This document shows, piece after piece, positions 58,144 through 64,000 of a DNA stretch of 64,000 nt. Below the pieces are notes generated by a model. That model saw nothing but the letters and a program-made list of their open reading frames with translations, was not told the origin of the DNA and ran no database searches. The DNA comes from Eutypella sp. D-1 (lineage: Eukaryota; Ascomycota; Sordariomycetes; Xylariales; Diatrypaceae). The position numbers and the translations under genes were made by a program. The DNA lies in assembly GCA_023313575.1 (NCBI GenBank), contig JAJTTP010000006.1, positions 1,240,001 through 1,304,000 of the forward strand, read 5' to 3'. How positions within the stretch are numbered: position 1 is the stretch's first letter; the number at the start of each line of letters is the position of its first letter.

Positions 58144-60614
58144 TGTGGGCGGATGCGATGCGCCTCGGATTCGAGACGGGTAAGAGTAGTGCTTAGTTTT
58201 TAAGTATGTATGTATTTATCTAATTATTCTTTGTAGTAGAATTTCTTTGAAGACGTCGAAGATGAATATTGGGGGGTGGAAATGAGTATATTGATATCAA
58301 ACACGGGGAGGAAGGAGATGTTGATCAGGGCAAAATATGCAGAATAGGATAGGTGATGGATAGTTGTTGGTGTGGTGGTGCAGAAAGGCGGGTGGTGGAT
58401 GGTGGTGGATGATGGTGGGTGGATGAGTGGATGAGAGGCACGAGGATACTACTAAGGAAGTACTATCTACCTAGGCTAGGTAGGTAAGGTAATGGAATGA
58501 CTTAAAAAAGATGATAAAAAGTTCCAAAGTTCGTCCAAGGTTGATAAAGGGCAGGGCTTAGATAGAGACTTTAGAACTTCAAGAACGATAAAAAAATAAT
58601 TCAGTTGGGCAACCAACAGGCGAACCAGTTGAAAACCAGTTGAAAAGGATGCAGGTGAGCAGTGAAACAGTCAAGTGAGTGCGAGTTGTGTTATTTAGGT
58701 AGGCTTGGTGGTGGTACGGGTGGTACTCCTTGTAAGCGGCGCTGCTATACTCCGTAAGTTACATAACCATAGGTAGGAGAGAACTCGTACTTTAGGTACC
58801 TCCAGTAGCAGCAGCAGCTGGACCCCTTGGCTGCTTACAAGTACTTAGCCCAGCAAGCTTGGAGACGTTAGCGCTTGTCCACGGGTTGCTTCCCTTCCAC
58901 AAGATACAATAAGTACGTGGACTCTCAGTATTCGTATTAAGTTATTCGTTACTTCATCCTTATTATACCTACTTCACACCGATATGATATACATACGGGT
59001 TGCCTCATCTCAGTCTGCCTAGTGCTATTTTACTAGTGTCTTATGTCCTCGACTATAGATTTACAGTGTAAAACAGGAGTTGAAAAAATCAGGGGTTGCG
59101 AGTATGGTGTTCCGCTGTATGTATCCAGATTACATAAGTTCAGGAGATACAAAATATTGTCAATACCTACCTACCTACCGATAATCTTGCATCCCGCGGG
59201 GCTTATCAGGGGCCCTGAAAGCGGGGCTAACTTCCAAGTACCCGTTGGACGCTAGATCTTGGTCGGGTTATCAGGGCACTAGATTTGCTCGTAACCCCGC
59301 TTTACAGCTGTGGACGGGTCATCTCGCCGCTCACCAATCCCGTCACCGCTGTTACTAGACTCCCAAGAACTCCTCAGGTACTTATCTAGGCCAGCTAGGC
59401 ACAACGAGTACGAAGTACCTACCTAGTAAAAGCCCAATTCTATCCTGCCCAGCCCGTATGTACAATATATGTCGGTACCCGCAGGGCGGTCACGATCATG
59501 AACTATCAAAACCGTACCGGTGGGCTTACATCATGGATAAGAGTAGTATTTGAGAGCAAGATCGGGCTCTCTCATACATCCACGCATACGACATTTATCA
59601 AACTCGAGGCGATACATAGGTAGGAATGACGACACTTACACCGAAGACAGAAGCGGAGATGACGTAGTATAAACAGGCCGACGTGCCGAACACATACAAG
59701 GGGGCAGGCACAACCTATTAGAATCCATCTAACCAAAGGGGACAAAAGGTCGAGGGCCAGCCTCAATGCCTTTTGAAGTCACCACTCGACCTCGGGATTG
59801 AAACGGGGGTCGGGCTACAGTGACACACGCACGCCCATGTGACCAAGCCATCAGGCAACGAAGCAAAAATTAATATCTTGACCAGGCTGCCAAACCAGAT
59901 AATTATGTTTTTGTTCCGTTGGGCTTCCTGCGAGGCTGACATGAGTGGCAACTTTGAGCTTTCCATTGTATCGAAACACCTCTCCACAATCAACCTCAGG
60001 GGGCTTTCAGCGACAGGCAACCGCACCGTTCCGTGCGGGGCGGCACTATCCCGCAACCTCGGCCATGAGGATAGTTGCACACCCCCTCTAAGTAGACCAG
60101 AGGTCTAGATCTGATCCTGCGCAGTTCGGCAGTCGGGAATTGCTCAGTCATACAGGATGGGGGAACCTGTGTCGCCGGGTTGAGTAGCACAAGACGGGAT
60201 CGCGAAGACGCAAGCACAGTTCCTGCGTAACATTGTCGAACCAACGTCCTCTCCCGTCCAGATATCAGGGCAACCCACTTGATCACGAGGCTTCGCTCAG
60301 GTAAGTGACACCCGCTCATTTACGGCAGATGCACAGGGTCAAGCAGGCAGGCAGGCCGGCATATAGGCAAGTAGGCAACCATGCCGAAGGAGCTTGTGGC
60401 GAAGTTCTCGTCGCTGTCCACAGACGGATTCTATTGAAAAGAGGTGAACAAGCCAAGATATCAACAATGTTCATTACCATGGTACCGGCGGCCACGCACG
60501 TCAACGCGCAAGCTACTCTTACACGGCAAAAGGGGCATTACGATCACAGCAGTGCCCACCCTAGCTGCCTGTTTCATGTTTGTTGCCCGCTCCACTGTCT
60601 CAAAACCTGACTCC
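58144..60614. other. Intergenic region: calcineurin promoter and spacer
   Basis: 2.5 kb with no supported gene. Directly upstream of calcineurin lie a GGTGGTGGATGATGG-type repeat (about 58372–58422) and CTACCTAGGCTAGGTAGGTA (58468–58487), with further CTACCTACCTACC near 59166–59178. The frames between 59.8 and 60.6 kb are short and contradict one another; none shows a family motif. Confidence 0.45.
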
Positions 60615-61648
60615 CTAACCCGGGAGCTCAACCATCCCCTCGCCCGGAAATTCACCGGGGGGTTGGAAGCGGCCTGACGGGGCAAAGTAGTTAGCAAGCA
60701 ACTCCCGCTGGTTATTCTGATGCTGTTGTTGCTGTTGCTGTCGCCGCTTGTCGGTGTCGTTGAGCAGCCGGTGGCGCCGGAACAACAGCCACACGACAAC
60801 ACAGATAAGAATGGAACCAACCGCCGCCCCGATTCCGGCCCCAACCGCGACGCCTACTGAAACGCCACCATTGTTGTCGCCGCGGTCGCCTAATGGCAGT
60901 AATGTCGCATCTCCCATATCCGTCGGTCCTCTAGGGGTCTTGTACGTCTGCCGCGATGGAACTTATCAGTCTAGCGTCTCCTTGCAATGGGATGCGGGCG
61001 CGATAGTTATTTCAGTTCAATCGCACCACTTACCGTGGTGGGCGTCGGCGTCGTGTATAGCATCGCGAGCGCGAATAGGTGTCGTGGCTCCTCCACTGTG
61101 TATGTCTCCGGCCATACTGAATTGAACTGGAGATCCGTCGCCGTAAGGTTCCACACAGACCCGACCTCTTTGATCAGTGGCCCGCACCGGAATTGCCCCC
61201 AGTGCTGTTGTGACGACGACGTTACACATTCGAAAGAATATTGCCTGCACGATGAGGAAGGTCAATGGAGAACCAAAAAAAAACGAAAAGATGAATAAAT
61301 GAATAGATATGATCACGGCATCTTTTGAGAGAAAATAAGGACCTACGTCGGACAGCATGTTATAACAGCCCCAGCGCCATTCGAACACGCATGGGTATAC
61401 TCGGGCGGGCATTGGGAGCCGATGTAAGTTAACTCGGAACTCCAGGTGGACGGAAAACAGTTGGTTATCTGCGAAGGTCCGCCCAGAACCGTCCACACTG
61501 TCTGTTCCGTCAGCCCGTCACTCAGCGATAGATAAGACCATCTCCAGTAGTCCGCAGAGCGCAGACAACCGGACACTGTAGGTAGCCAGTCGCCTGGCAG
61601 CGTCGGTGCCCTTGTGATCGTCGGTGTCGACGTTGCAGGGGCCGCCAT
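60615..61648 (-). CDS. Single-pass membrane protein with Cys-containing N-terminal domain, unknown function
   Basis: Three exons, 61347–61648, 61034–61244 and 60615–60947, join in phase (introns 102 and 86 nt) to give 281 residues. The N-terminal domain (about 180 residues) contains several cysteines (SGCLRS, TNCFPS, SQCPPE, ACSNG, VITCC, FECV, FRCGP) and an N-glycosylation-type NLT, so it is probably extracellular although no cleavable signal peptide is seen. A glycine-rich stretch and transmembrane helix follow (VAVGAGIGAAVGSILICVVVWLLF, about 203–226). The cytosolic tail starts with RRHR and has a Gln run (QQQQQQHQ). This architecture is common in filamentous ascomycetes (surface sensor or wall-anchored protein), but the family is not characterised and I do not assign a role. 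Confidence 0.72.
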
Positions 61649-62831
61649 CAGTTGTACACGACCAGCCGTACGCCCTTTTGCCTGCCTGTGGCGTGCGAGG
61701 TAGGTATGTCTACTTATATCCTGGGGATCTGTTGGTGAAAGGGAAGATTATGCTCTGATGTGTCCTACTGAGCGCCGAATTATGTTCTGTCGATATACTA
61801 TGTGCTATTTGGATGAGCGGGCACAGACAGGCAGATAGACAAGAACACCCGCACACCCGCACACACACATATATATACATTTTAATAGCCTTGGCTGCAC
61901 TTTATGAGGGGTCCATGGATGGTAGCAACTGGGCTTCAGTCGCAAAAGCCACAACTAGGTTTACCTGATTATCAAAGTAACGTAAAAGCCAGCCTTAGTT
62001 AGCCAGTCAGTGTATTATAATATACCAGGCTCTACCCGGAGCTCGGCCCCCGGCCCTACCTTGAAACATTCGTTGCAGATCTTGTAGAACATTAAAACAC
62101 CTGGTGATTGGTACGTAATGATATAAAATTGATTCCTATATCCTTCAGACATTCCCGCCTCTTCCTACGGCCCGAATAAGCACCCAGCTACGAATTTATA
62201 CGTTCATTAGTGATCCGCGAATAATACAAAGGGGCTGCTCGGCGACCTGTCTTTATACGACGAGGCCCTGACAGCGGCCTGGGGGGTTAAAAAGGGGTTT
62301 AAGGCTGAGGTATCCGAATACCCCTACCTGTCTCTCGAAATCCAGATCTCTAAGACATGACCTTTTTCTGTATATGGGGCGCATCCCACGCAAAAGAAAA
62401 CGAGACTTACGTTTCTCCCCCTGAATTCGAAACATGTCATGTTCCCTAGCATTAGGAGTCGCGAATTCTGGGCAAGCAAGCAGAAAACGACTTGGTACGC
62501 TTGGTTATCATTGCACCTCTACAAGCTAGCTAGCTAAACATCGCTGGTTTTGTCTCCCTCCCCCTCCCCCCTAGCCAGGGTCCCAGATACATGATGACCG
62601 TCCACTGGTCTAGGCAAGCAGGGAAACATGGACTAATAAAGGGGGTAGGTATGCATGTATTTCCATAAGAAGAACAAACCCATCAACATTTCGCTTTCCT
62701 CTAGCGTCGAACGACTGCTAGAGGGAACTCCTAACGGGGAACAAAGCAAGAGATACCCTCGGTTTACCCGACCTCCGTTTCTAACCTAACCGAACAAAAC
62801 GCTTATATCTATTTACCAGACGAGACGGACT
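61649..62831. other. Intergenic region between membrane-protein and SDR genes
   Basis: 1.2 kb without supported genes. A CA/TA-type low-complexity run (ACACCCGCACACCCGCACA, then ACATATATATACA) lies near 61847–61879. The rest is unremarkable. Confidence 0.45.

Positions 62832-64000
<1,169 letters not shown>

Noticed and set aside
60305..60610. 101-codon plus-strand frame next to the membrane-protein gene
   Set aside because: Overlapping contradictory frames on both strands, with no motif and no splice logic.

Overview
This is nuclear DNA of a filamentous ascomycete. Genes are cut by short GT–AG introns (about 50–165 nt, one of 323 nt), intergenic spacers run 0.5–2.5 kb, and both strands are used without operons. 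The families present (PTH11-like rhodopsin-fold receptor, Zn2Cys6 regulator, Dal5-type permease, DUF7587, NEP1-like protein) are typical of Pezizomycotina. The gene style and recurrent TACCTAGGTA-like spacer motifs suggest Sordariomycetes. The species cannot be named from sequence alone, and the NEP1-like protein hints at a plant-associated lifestyle. All products are assigned by reading motifs, with no database search. Exon joins were worked out by hand from splice signals and reading phase.

Left part (1–31 kb), mostly conserved cell machinery: TRA1 (SAGA/NuA4 scaffold, 552–12376), a secreted NEP1-like cytolysin (13929–14994), a HAD phosphatase, a PAC3-like proteasome assembly chaperone, the DEAH helicase ECM16/DHR1 (ribosome biogenesis), Mediator subunit MED6, an MMTAG-domain RS-rich protein, and a 1801-residue GHKL-ATPase (sacsin/DUF3684 type) whose C-terminus carries a zinc-protease-like HExxH motif.

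Middle part (31–42.6 kb), accessory and gene-poor: a 14-TM drug/amino-acid-type MFS transporter, a complete 184-bp hAT-type MITE with 13-bp inverted ends and an 8-bp target duplication (35803–35986), a PTH11-like receptor, and a DUF7587 protein with an N-terminal membrane segment.

42.6–54.8 kb is the most interesting part. It is a compact group of five genes: an NAD(P)-dependent homoserine-dehydrogenase-like/SAF oxidoreductase, a Dal5-family organic anion permease, a Zn2Cys6 regulator, a DUF1537 (OtnK-type) four-carbon acid-sugar kinase, and a PF04199 cyclase-family protein. Transporter, regulator, oxidoreductase, kinase and hydrolase/cyclase together look like an undescribed fungal catabolic cluster for a small sugar acid; the substrate is inferred, not shown.

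Right part (54.8–64 kb): calcineurin catalytic subunit A (possibly with an alternatively spliced tail), a small single-pass membrane protein, and a short-chain dehydrogenase whose 5' end lies beyond the window.
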